Assembly: GCF_000447295.1 (NCBI RefSeq)
Contig: NZ_KE650771.1
Span: 5,601,559 to 5,665,558 of the forward strand
DNA length: 64,000 bases
Source of the DNA: Fischerella sp. PCC 9431
GTDB lineage: Bacteria; Cyanobacteriota; Cyanobacteriia; Cyanobacteriales; Nostocaceae
Reading direction: 5' to 3'
A model generated the notes under the pieces. That model made no database searches. It was given only the letters and a program-made list of their open reading frames with translations, and was not told the DNA's origin. Positions 52,741 through 60,404 of the stretch are shown here, in pieces (positions within the stretch are counted from its first letter, which is position 1; the number at the start of each line of letters is the position of its first letter). A program made the position numbers and the translations under genes.

Positions 52741-53025
52741 CTATTGTGGAGGAATAAGGCTAGCAGTTTTTGTCGTACTATCCCAAACTATCCAACCAAA
52801 TTGATGATCTAAATTATCGTCAGTGTTTGCAACTTTAAAATAAATTTTTTCGCCACCTTTCATTTCAATAGCAAAATCAGCATTTTGAGCATACACCACC
52901 TTGAAACCTCTGTCTCGCAAACAATACATCGCCCAAGCTTTTAACGACTGTCTTGCTGGTTCGTGTGGAATTGGAGGTTTTGTGATTGCTTGTTCAATAA
53001 CTTGGAAAATTTGCATTTTTGTCAT
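52741..53025 (-). CDS. Hypothetical protein
   Basis: This 94-residue protein is not recognised. It has a helical N-terminus (IFQVIEQAITKPPIPHEPARQ) and a compact alpha/beta rest with aromatic residues (HQFGWIVWDSTT). No signal peptide or membrane segment. The codon pattern and even composition support a real gene. An AATTTTT heptamer repeat (53092-53114) lies in the spacer to the next upstream gene. Confidence 0.55.
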   Translation of the reverse strand: MTKMQIFQVIEQAITKPPIPHEPARQSLKAWAMYCLRDRGFKVVYAQNADFAIEMKGGEKIYFKVANTDDNLDHQFGWIVWDSTTKTASLIPPQ

Positions 53026-53127
53026 TGGTCATTAGTCATTTGTTATTCTATACATCTCCCTTGTCCCCTTCCCCTTCTTCCCAATTTTTAATTTTTAATT
53101 TTTAATTTTTAATTGTTTTGTCTCCCT

Positions 53128-53589
53128 TCAACTTGGATCACAACGAATTTCAATCATAAAGCCATCGGGGTCATAAAAATAAACACCTCTTCCGGTGGGA
53201 CGAGTAACTGGGCCATGTGCGATCGCAATTTGGTTTTGTTTGAGTACTTCAACAGCGCGATCAAAACTCAGAGGATCTATATCGAAGGCTAGATGATAAG
53301 CTCTGGTAAAAGTGAGTTCTGGATTAGGATCTGGTGGTGACAATTCTGGTTCCCAGAATAAATCTAGGATAGTTTCATCAGGAGTAACAAAGTTAGCGAC
53401 TTTTCCCTGCGCGACTAAATCCTTTAAAGTTTCTGGAACCTCATCACCTGTCAATTCGTGCAAACCCAAAATATTCCCGTAGAAGTTGCGCGAAGCTTGC
53501 ATGTCTTGGACATTCAAAGCAATATGATGTACACGACGCAAGTCTCCGGGAGTCAGAACAGCGTTGAGAGAGTGGGGACTAGATAACAT
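53128..53589 (-). CDS. VOC-family (glyoxalase/dioxygenase-like) protein
   Basis: This 153-residue single VOC unit has metal ligands His in RVHHIALNV, His in RAYHLAFDI and Glu in FMIEIRCD. Further VOC signatures are SRNFYGNILGLHEL and GVYFYDPDG. It could be a glyoxalase, a dioxygenase or an antibiotic-binding relative; the substrate is unknown. A single gene. Confidence 0.88.
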   Translation of the reverse strand: MLSSPHSLNAVLTPGDLRRVHHIALNVQDMQASRNFYGNILGLHELTGDEVPETLKDLVAQGKVANFVTPDETILDLFWEPELSPPDPNPELTFTRAYHLAFDIDPLSFDRAVEVLKQNQIAIAHGPVTRPTGRGVYFYDPDGFMIEIRCDPS

Positions 53590-53666
53590 TATTTTACTGA
53601 AATTTACTTTTATGGATAGATGGCAAATATTTTGTGAAAGTCTATTTTTAATAATAAAAATCTACC

Positions 53667-54161
53667 ATGCTCTTTGATTATTCATTAGACTTTCAAAATA
53701 TTAATTTTCGACAACACCCTGAATTATATCGTGTTGGTAAAGGTGAGCAGGGTGTACTTTTAGTAGAACCATACAAATCGGAAATTTTGCCCTATTGGCG
53801 CTTCAAAACACCAGATATCGCCAGAGAATCTAGTGAAAAAATCTATGAAATCTTTTTGGCTTACCTTGAACAAGATGATTTTGTAGGCGCGGATATGGCG
53901 CGGAAATTTTTACAAATGGGTTATACGCGATCGCGTCGTTATGCAAATCACAAAAGTGGCAGAAAATATAAAACAAATCCACAAAAGGAAAAATCATTAG
54001 AAGCCCAAAAGCAAGCACGAACAGAAATTTTACCTTATGAAGTAGACCCTGTTAAGGCTGAATCAGCAAAAATTTTTAAACAAAAGTGGATACAAGCTAA
54101 AGCTAACGATAAATATCTCCAGCTTTTAGCAAAACATAAACAGATGTACGAACAAAAATAA
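53667..54161 (+). CDS. DUF4385 family protein
   Basis: This 164-residue protein starts FDYSLDFQNINFRQHPELYR and has GKGEQGVLLVEPYKSEILP and HWRFKTP-like WRFKTPDIA blocks. I recognise these as the conserved N-terminal part of DUF4385. The C-terminal half is Lys/Gln-rich and helical. Function is unknown. It is followed by a palindrome that is probably a terminator. Confidence 0.75.
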   Translation: MLFDYSLDFQNINFRQHPELYRVGKGEQGVLLVEPYKSEILPYWRFKTPDIARESSEKIYEIFLAYLEQDDFVGADMARKFLQMGYTRSRRYANHKSGRKYKTNPQKEKSLEAQKQARTEILPYEVDPVKAESAKIFKQKWIQAKANDKYLQLLAKHKQMYEQK

Positions 54162-54183
54162 TGGCGAATGACCAATGACTATT

Positions 54184-54210
54184 GTACAGACGCGATTCAT
54201 CGCGTCTCTA
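54184..54210. terminator. GACGCG...CGCGTC palindrome between convergent genes
   Basis: The arms CAGACGCGATT and its near-complement ATCGCGTCT make a strong hairpin of the GTAGAGACGCG family. It sits 22 bases after one stop and 8 bases before the convergent one. A role as bidirectional terminator is inferred from position. Confidence 0.5.
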
Positions 54211-54218
54211 ATGACAAG

Positions 54219-54659
54219 TCATTCCATACTTCTGGATGTATTAACTACTTGATGCATTCTCCAAGGAATACCACGATACCTGCCAACAACTTCTCCTTCT
54301 TGAATTTCAACATTCATATCTGGTGGTTGGTAGTTATTACCGCGATATTTTAGTATTGCTTCATCCTCAAGAAGTTGAGGTTGAGAACTTATTAATTCCT
54401 GATTTTGATTATTTAGTTGTTCTTGATCTTTTTCCTGCTGCTTCAGTTTATACTCGTTTTGTTGTAGAAGTTTTTTTGTACTCACAAAAACGACGATTAG
54501 CAACAAAAGCTGTACTTGCCAAGGCGCTAAAATCAAACCTAAAGCTAGACTGATAGCTGCAACTACACCTATAATCTGACCTATTTCATCAGTACTTTTC
54601 TTGAAAATATAGCCAGCTACTAGACCAGTAAAAAGTGGAATCACAAACAACAAGGGCAT
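54219..54659 (-). CDS. Membrane protein with C-terminal DUF4278 domain
   Basis: This 146-residue protein has two N-terminal transmembrane segments (about 1-18 and 30-60), a Gln/Glu-rich coiled-coil linker (about 65-95), and a C-terminal DUF4278-like motif (ILKYRGNNYQPP ... VVGRYRGIPWRMH). The function of the domain is not known. DUF4278 proteins are common in cyanobacteria, usually as single small domains; the membrane-linked form is less usual. Confidence 0.75.
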   Translation of the reverse strand: MPLLFVIPLFTGLVAGYIFKKSTDEIGQIIGVVAAISLALGLILAPWQVQLLLLIVVFVSTKKLLQQNEYKLKQQEKDQEQLNNQNQELISSQPQLLEDEAILKYRGNNYQPPDMNVEIQEGEVVGRYRGIPWRMHQVVNTSRSME

Positions 54660-54911
54660 CTTTCTTTCACCTCTGAACTAAACCAGAAGCGCTAAATTTT
54701 TGGGATTTGAATATTGGGGCTATTGTTTAAAGACGTGTAGTCATTATACATTCACGCTTTTTTTTAAGCCACAATGTGCTACTAATAAACAACAACACCG
54801 TTAATAGTAATTACAAAAAAGTCTAATATATTATATTAGCATCATACGCTTGCATGATCAAAGCTATCTAAGGTATTACCTTGATTGAGTAGCTTTTCTG
54901 ACTGACACCCA

Positions 54912-57071
54912 ATGCTGAACATTCCTCAACTACTAGCAACTGAACTCAACCTCAAAGCCTATCAGGTGCAAAATGCGCTGGAACTACTGGCGGAGGGTGC
55001 AACAATTCCCTTCATTGCACGTTACCGTAAAGAACGCACTGGGGAAATGAACGAAGTCCAGCTGCGTGATTTAGCAGATAGACATACCTACCTAAGCGAA
55101 CTAGAGGAACGAAAATCGGCAATTTTGAATGCGATCGCCGAACAAGGTAAACTGAGTGACGAACTCAAAGCGAAAATCGAAGCTTGTTTACAAAAAACGG
55201 AACTCGAAGATTTATATTTACCCTTCCGTCCGAAACGGCGCACCCGCGCTACCGTCGCCAGAGAAAAAGGACTAGAACCGCTAGCTGAATTGATCAAATC
55301 GCTGAATCACAAAAATGCTGCACCCACATCTTTGGAAGACGCAGCAGCAAATTATGTTTCCGAAGAAAAAGGAGTGAAAACACTAGAAGAAGCCCTAAAA
55401 GGTGCTTCTGATATCCTAGCTGAGGAAGTAGCAGAAAAAGCAGAATTACGCGCATATCTGCGTGAATATCTGCTAGAAGAAGGAATATTTGCCTCGCGGA
55501 TCAAAGATGAACATCCTGAAGGTACAACCAAGTTTGAGATGTACCGCAACTATCAAATCAAAGTTAAGAATATTGCACCCCACAATCTCCTGGCACTGTG
55601 TCGCGGTGAAAATGAGGAGGTGTTGAGTTTTGGGATTAGCTTTGATGAGGATGTGGTGCTTTCCTATTTAGAATCCCAGGAAATTCGCTCCAAACATCGT
55701 CCTATCCGCAGTTTTTATCAGGAAATGCTCAAAGATGCATTCAATCGTCTGATGAAAACTTCGTTGATCAACGAGGTAATTTCAGAGAAGAAATTATACG
55801 CCGATGTTGAGTCGATCAAGACATTTGAAGCAAACTTGCGGGAGTTGCTGCTGTCTGCACCTGCGGGAATGAAACCAACAATGGCGATCGATCCAGGTTT
55901 TAGAACTGGGTGTAAAGTTGCTATCATGGATGAAACTGGGAAATTCTTGGAATATCAAGCAGTATTTCCCCACCAAGCAGCCGAACAGCGCCTCAAAGCT
56001 GCACAAACACTGAAAAATCTCATAGAAAAATACAAGATAGAGTTAATCGCTATTGGTAATGGTACAGCTTCCCGCGAAACAGATGAGTTTGTCGCCCAAG
56101 TATTGCAAAGTTTGGAACGTAAACCAATCAAAGTTATAGTCAACGAATCTGGCGCATCCATATATAGTGCTAGCAAAGTAGCAGCTCAAGAATTCCCCGA
56201 TTTAGATGTTACCGTACGTGGGGCAATTAGTATCGGTCGTCGTTTGCAAGATCCCCTTGCAGAACTAGTGAAGATAGACCCCAAATCTATTGGCGTGGGA
56301 CAATATCAGCACGACGTAGATCAGAAATTGCTGAAAAAGAAATTAGACGAAACAGTCGAAAGCTGTGTTAACTACGTCGGTGTAGATTTGAACACTGCTT
56401 CCAAAGAACTTTTGACTTTTGTCTCCGGGATTTCACCTACGGTTGCTAATAATATTGTCACCTATCGCAACCAAAACGGAGCCTTTAAAAATCGTCGAGA
56501 ACTGCTGAAAGTTCCCAAGTTAGGACCAAAGGCGTTTGAACAAGCAGCAGGATTTCTACGGATTCGTAATGGTAAAAACCCGTTGGATAATACCGCCGTG
56601 CATCCAGAAAGTTATGCAGTTGTGGAAGCGATCGCTCATGATTTAGGTGTAAACTTACAAAAAGTTACCGAAATTGCCGAAAAACTCCCCAAAGCCAACC
56701 TGAAAAAATACGTCACCGAAACCGTAGGTGAACCCACCCTACGCGACATCCTCAAAGAACTAGAAAAACCAGGCAGAGATCCCCGCGCCGAGTTTAAGTA
56801 TGCCACTTTCCAAGAGGGAATTAAAGAAATTTCTGATTTGAAAGAGGGGATGGAATTAGAAGGTATTGTTACTAATGTGGCGAATTTTGGCGCATTTGTG
56901 GATATTGGTGTTCACCAAGATGGTTTGGTGCATATTTCTCAACTTGCTGACAGATTTGTCGATGATCCCAAGAAAATCGTGAAAGTGGGACAAGTTGTGA
57001 AAGTGCGAGTGATGGAAGTAAATGAGAAATTGAAGCGGATTGGTTTGTCAATGAAGAGTGTGAAGCAATAG
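54912..57071 (+). CDS. tex: Tex family RNA-binding transcription accessory protein
   Basis: This is a 719-residue protein of standard Tex layout. N-terminal helical domain with GATIPFIARYRKERTGEMNEVQLRDL; YqgF/RNase H-like domain (about 320-460, AIDPGFRTGCKVAIMD, VNESGASIYSAS); tandem HhH motifs (about 485-560, VGVDLNTASKELLTFVSG, RELLKVPKLGPKAFEQAAGFL); and a C-terminal S1 domain (about 645-715, GMELEGIVTNVANFGAFVD). Tex affects transcription and RNA handling. Identity is secure. Confidence 0.96.
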   Translation: MLNIPQLLATELNLKAYQVQNALELLAEGATIPFIARYRKERTGEMNEVQLRDLADRHTYLSELEERKSAILNAIAEQGKLSDELKAKIEACLQKTELEDLYLPFRPKRRTRATVAREKGLEPLAELIKSLNHKNAAPTSLEDAAANYVSEEKGVKTLEEALKGASDILAEEVAEKAELRAYLREYLLEEGIFASRIKDEHPEGTTKFEMYRNYQIKVKNIAPHNLLALCRGENEEVLSFGISFDEDVVLSYLESQEIRSKHRPIRSFYQEMLKDAFNRLMKTSLINEVISEKKLYADVESIKTFEANLRELLLSAPAGMKPTMAIDPGFRTGCKVAIMDETGKFLEYQAVFPHQAAEQRLKAAQTLKNLIEKYKIELIAIGNGTASRETDEFVAQVLQSLERKPIKVIVNESGASIYSASKVAAQEFPDLDVTVRGAISIGRRLQDPLAELVKIDPKSIGVGQYQHDVDQKLLKKKLDETVESCVNYVGVDLNTASKELLTFVSGISPTVANNIVTYRNQNGAFKNRRELLKVPKLGPKAFEQAAGFLRIRNGKNPLDNTAVHPESYAVVEAIAHDLGVNLQKVTEIAEKLPKANLKKYVTETVGEPTLRDILKELEKPGRDPRAEFKYATFQEGIKEISDLKEGMELEGIVTNVANFGAFVDIGVHQDGLVHISQLADRFVDDPKKIVKVGQVVKVRVMEVNEKLKRIGLSMKSVKQ

Positions 57072-57102
57072 AACCTCGGTTCTTACATCATGTATAAAAC
57101 TT

Positions 57103-57164
57103 GTTCGTAGTAAGGACTTTAGTCCTCTTCCTTGAAAGCAACGACTAAAGTCGTTACTACGAGC
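57103..57164. repeat. Two-hairpin repeat after tex
   Basis: The outer arms GTTCGTAGTAA and TTACTACGAGC enclose AGGACTTTAGTCCT and AACGACTAAAGTCGTT stems. This is the same layout as the copy at 33464-33519, with the second stem changed on both strands. It may also act as the tex terminator. Confidence 0.7.
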
Positions 57165-57250
57165 TTATAACTAGTATGTGTAGCTTTTTTTGCTTTAAGA
57201 TTTATACATTCTAGTTATTACAATAAACAGTTACAAAAGGATAATAGAGT

Positions 57251-58141
57251 ATGAATCGAAAAAAGAAGATATTGCGACACATAGATAAAGATGGATACGG
57301 CATCGAAATTGGCCCTAGCCACAATCCCATAGCCCCAAAAAATGATGGGTATAGGGTACATGTTATTGACCACATGAGTCGTGAACAGCTAATTGTTAAA
57401 TATAGAGATCATGGTGTGAATCTCAACAAGATTGAGGAAGTGGATTTTGTGTGGCAGGGGGAGAGTTACTCAGAATTAACAGGAAAGACTAAGCATTACG
57501 ACTGGATTATTGCTTCACACGTAATAGAGCATACACCAGACTTAATTGGTTTTCTTAATGATTGCGATGCCATCCTGAAAAACGATGGAGTGATATCCCT
57601 TGTTGTACCAGATAAACGTTATTGTTTTGACCACTATAGACCAATTACTGGAATTTCAAAAATCATAGATAGCCATTTTCAGCAATCGACTAATCATACC
57701 CCAGGAACAGTAGCAGAGTATTTTTTAAATGTGGTATCCCAATCAGGAAAAATTGCATGGGACTCAAGCACTACTGGAGAATACAACTTTGTCCATTCAA
57801 TAGAGAATGCGCTTCAAGGAATGAAGTCGGTGGTAAATGAAAATGCCTATTTAGATGTTCATGCTTGGTGTTTTGTCCCTCATTCTTTCAGATTAATTAT
57901 TCACGATCTTTTTTGTCTTGGGTTTATTTATTTTAAAGAGGTAGATTTTTACCCAACAGATGGATGCGAGTTTTATATTACATTAGGAAGAAGAGGACAA
58001 GGAGTTAACAAATCAAGAATAGAAATGCTAGAAATTATAGAATCTGAAATAAAGGATGGAATAAGCATCAAAGAACAACCTTACGCACTAGTTTCTAAGA
58101 GTAAGAGCATTTTTAGCCGTCTTGTTAGGCGGTTCACCTGA
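57251..58141 (+). CDS. SAM-dependent methyltransferase (class I)
   Basis: This 296-residue protein has the SAM site GYGIEIGPSHNPIAPKN (motif I variant), VHVIDHMSREQL as the acidic loop, and DWIIASHVIEHTPDLIGFL followed by the post-motif DAILKNDGVISLVVPDKRY. The family resembles methyltransferases found near glycan and polysaccharide loci. Substrate unknown. A good ribosome-binding site (AAAAGGA, 57235-57241) precedes the ATG. Confidence 0.88.
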   Translation: MNRKKKILRHIDKDGYGIEIGPSHNPIAPKNDGYRVHVIDHMSREQLIVKYRDHGVNLNKIEEVDFVWQGESYSELTGKTKHYDWIIASHVIEHTPDLIGFLNDCDAILKNDGVISLVVPDKRYCFDHYRPITGISKIIDSHFQQSTNHTPGTVAEYFLNVVSQSGKIAWDSSTTGEYNFVHSIENALQGMKSVVNENAYLDVHAWCFVPHSFRLIIHDLFCLGFIYFKEVDFYPTDGCEFYITLGRRGQGVNKSRIEMLEIIESEIKDGISIKEQPYALVSKSKSIFSRLVRRFT

Positions 58142-58238
58142 GCGCTATTGAGCTGTACTCCATAGCCGCAGGTGAGCTTAAAAATTAATTATTGAGAATT
58201 TACCAAAGCTTGGTTACACCTTACTATCGCAGCAATAG

Positions 58239-58292
58239 GCGATCGCTCATAAACAAATCCAGATACTAGCAAACAGCCTGTAAGCGATCGCC
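58239..58292. repeat. Left direct repeat flanking the toxin-antitoxin pair
   Basis: GCGATCGCTCATAAACAAAT ... CCTGTAAGCGATCGCC is matched at 58954-59010 in the same orientation with scattered differences. Both copies are bounded by HIP1 octamers or near-HIP1 sites. The right edge is two bases from the toxin stop. Confidence 0.65.
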
Positions 58293-58294
58293 TT

Positions 58295-58615
58295 TTAAGC
58301 TGTGACTGTAATTGCTTGTCCTTTAGCTGCTGTAGCTAAAACAACTAAAACCTTTGGCACTAAAGGCTTCAAATCTGTTAAACGGTTAGAGGAGGCTTGC
58401 AAAACAATTACTGCAACATCAAACTGTGGGAGATTCTGTTGAAACGAGAGGTTGCGATCAACTGTAATGAAAACATCAAACTCTGATTCTGCAAGAGCAA
58501 GAAGTTGAGCATCCTTTACACCTGCCCATCCCATCTGAGGAACTGTTTTCACCTCATAGCCAACAAACTCCCTCGCCAGTCTGCGATCAATACACTCGTC
58601 TAACAGAAGCTTCAT
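58295..58615 (-). CDS. DUF5615 PIN-like toxin
   Basis: This 106-residue protein has the PIN-like acidic pattern MKLLLDECIDRRL, a conserved KDAQLLALAESEFDVFITVDRNLSFQQNL block and a compact hydrophobic C-terminus. DUF5615 proteins are probable RNase toxins, usually encoded after a DUF433 antitoxin, as here (one base apart). The Asp residues of the first strand and of TVDRN are likely metal ligands. Confidence 0.85.
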   Translation of the reverse strand: MKLLLDECIDRRLAREFVGYEVKTVPQMGWAGVKDAQLLALAESEFDVFITVDRNLSFQQNLPQFDVAVIVLQASSNRLTDLKPLVPKVLVVLATAAKGQAITVTA

Positions 58616-58616
58616 G

Positions 58617-58880
58617 CTATGCTACCGTACTAACAAGCTGCTTTCCAGCCTCTTCAAGAAAAGCGATTACTTGCTCTCTACTCACGGTTGGAAATCCATC
58701 CAAAAAGTCGTTGATCGATTCGCCTGCTTTCAGATAATCCAGAAACGTCTGCACAGGAACCCTAGTACCAGCAAAAACAGGAGTACCACCCATAATTTCA
58801 GGGGATGCACTAATAATTGAGGAGTCTTTGAGCATAAGTTTTTCTCTAGGTTCCGTACCTACTAGTTTATCAATTCTCAT
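58617..58880 (-). CDS. DUF433 antitoxin
   Basis: This 87-residue protein has the DUF433 core IMGGTPVFAGTRVPVQTFLDYLKAG and DFLDGFPTVSREQVIAFLEEA, a winged-helix-like DNA-binding fold. It is probably the antitoxin and autorepressor of the downstream DUF5615 gene. A start at an internal ATG (58835, MLKDSS) is possible and gives the usual length. The pair is the only gene content between the two direct repeats. Confidence 0.87.
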   Translation of the reverse strand: MRIDKLVGTEPREKLMLKDSSIISASPEIMGGTPVFAGTRVPVQTFLDYLKAGESINDFLDGFPTVSREQVIAFLEEAGKQLVSTVA

Positions 58881-58953
58881 GAAATAAAAGTATCTCTAAA
58901 ACTGTAGTGGATAAGATGATTATGGGATTAACTGTGGGGCAATCCCAAACAAT

Positions 58954-59010
58954 GCGCGATCACCCATAAAAAAAATCTAGACACTAGTAAAATACCTGTA
59001 AGCGATCGCC
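58954..59010. repeat. Right direct repeat flanking the toxin-antitoxin pair
   Basis: It matches 58239-58292: GCGCGATCACCCATAAAAAA ... ACCTGTAAGCGATCGCC. It lies 73 bases upstream of the antitoxin start. The 58881-59115 gap contains no gene. Confidence 0.65.
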
Positions 59011-59115
59011 CAATTGAGATCCCTAAATCCTAGTAAACAGGATGCGAGCGCTACTTTTTTGGATCAGTTGAACTATCTGAACTTGTATTCACGTGGTTTC
59101 GCATGATGTGGCTGG

Positions 59116-60249
59116 ATGGGGAAAATGGACAAGAACCCTGTAGAACTTAGAAGGAAAAGATACTTCAAGCTCAGTTCACAAATTGCTCAGTTGGATAATG
59201 CACAATTGCGTTATCTGCTAGGCGATAATCAGTCAAGTTTGGGTTGGGGACAAACTCACACCATAGTTCTTGGACAATCCAAAGTCTTTGTGAAACGCAT
59301 TCCAGTCACAAACATCGAATATGACAACTTGTTCTCTACCAAAAATCTCTATGATCTGCCGACTTACTTTAATTACGGACTCGGTTCTGCTGGTTTAGGG
59401 GTTGCTGGTTTAGGTGTCTTTCGTGAACTAGTGACACATATCAAGACCACTAACTGGGTATTAGAAGGGGCGATCGCCACTTTCCCATTGATGTATCATT
59501 ATCGAATGATTCCATTCTCCGGGCAACGTTTGCACCTGGATAGAGAGCGTCTAAAAGGCTTTGTGGAGTACTGGGGTAATAATGCGAACATCGGCAATTA
59601 TATGTTGGATAGAGCCAACGCCAACCATGAGTTGGTTCTGTTTCTGGAGTACATACCACATGTTCTAGAAACATGGCTGCGGGAAAATCCCAACAAACTC
59701 CAGAAACCTTTGGATAACTTGCGTACAACGATTGACTTTTTGAGGATGAAGGAAATCATCCACTTCGACGCACATTTTCGCAACGTCCTTACCGATGGCG
59801 AGCAGATCTATTTAACCGATTTCGGTTTGGCACTTGACAAGAGTTTTACATTGACGAAGGATGAAGAATCTTTCTTTGAGGAGAACACATTTTACGACTA
59901 CGGAGAAATCCTGCGGAATCTTAGCCACCTGATTCGATCATTGTATGACTCATGTTCAGAAAACAATAAACGCAGAATCATGGAAAAATATGGCATAAAA
60001 GAAGGTTTACAACCTTATGAATTGGGATCTCTATTACTCGACAATATCGAGCAGATACACGCTGATGGGGTTATGAAGCTAGATGAATTCTATGTTGCCA
60101 GCATCGTGAAGTACCACAGCATTATTGCGCTGATGCGAAACTTCTATTTTGATATATGGGGAAATAACAAAAAAGACACGAAACTTCCTCATGCAAAACT
60201 ACAGTTACTGCTTAAAGAGACAGGGTTTCTTACTAGTGCTAAATCCTAA
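59116..60249 (+). CDS. Atypical protein-kinase-like protein
   Basis: This is a 377-residue protein. The C-terminal catalytic region has IIHFDAHFRNVL (HFDAHxxN in place of HRDxxxxN), LTDFGLALDKSF (metal-binding Asp) and a preceding helical lobe with KVFVKRIPV (likely nucleotide Lys). A Gly-rich GLGSAGLGVAGLGV stretch follows the N-lobe. The His-Phe-Asp and DFG elements suggest a kinase or small-molecule phosphotransferase. It is not like the classical kinase at 28310. Substrate unknown. Two ATGs (59116, 59125) are possible; the first has a weak GGATGGGG upstream. Confidence 0.7.
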   Translation: MGKMDKNPVELRRKRYFKLSSQIAQLDNAQLRYLLGDNQSSLGWGQTHTIVLGQSKVFVKRIPVTNIEYDNLFSTKNLYDLPTYFNYGLGSAGLGVAGLGVFRELVTHIKTTNWVLEGAIATFPLMYHYRMIPFSGQRLHLDRERLKGFVEYWGNNANIGNYMLDRANANHELVLFLEYIPHVLETWLRENPNKLQKPLDNLRTTIDFLRMKEIIHFDAHFRNVLTDGEQIYLTDFGLALDKSFTLTKDEESFFEENTFYDYGEILRNLSHLIRSLYDSCSENNKRRIMEKYGIKEGLQPYELGSLLLDNIEQIHADGVMKLDEFYVASIVKYHSIIALMRNFYFDIWGNNKKDTKLPHAKLQLLLKETGFLTSAKS

Positions 60250-60404
60250 TGAACAGAATGCGATCGCTGGATGGTTAGAGCTTGAGAATCAATGAGAATA
60301 GGTGCAACTCAGCCTGAAAGAGAGCTATGGCTAAAAAGTAGGAGCGTAGACAGCCTACCCTTACGGTAACCTAAAGCCGTTCGCCCCTACCTACTAACCA
60401 ATTA

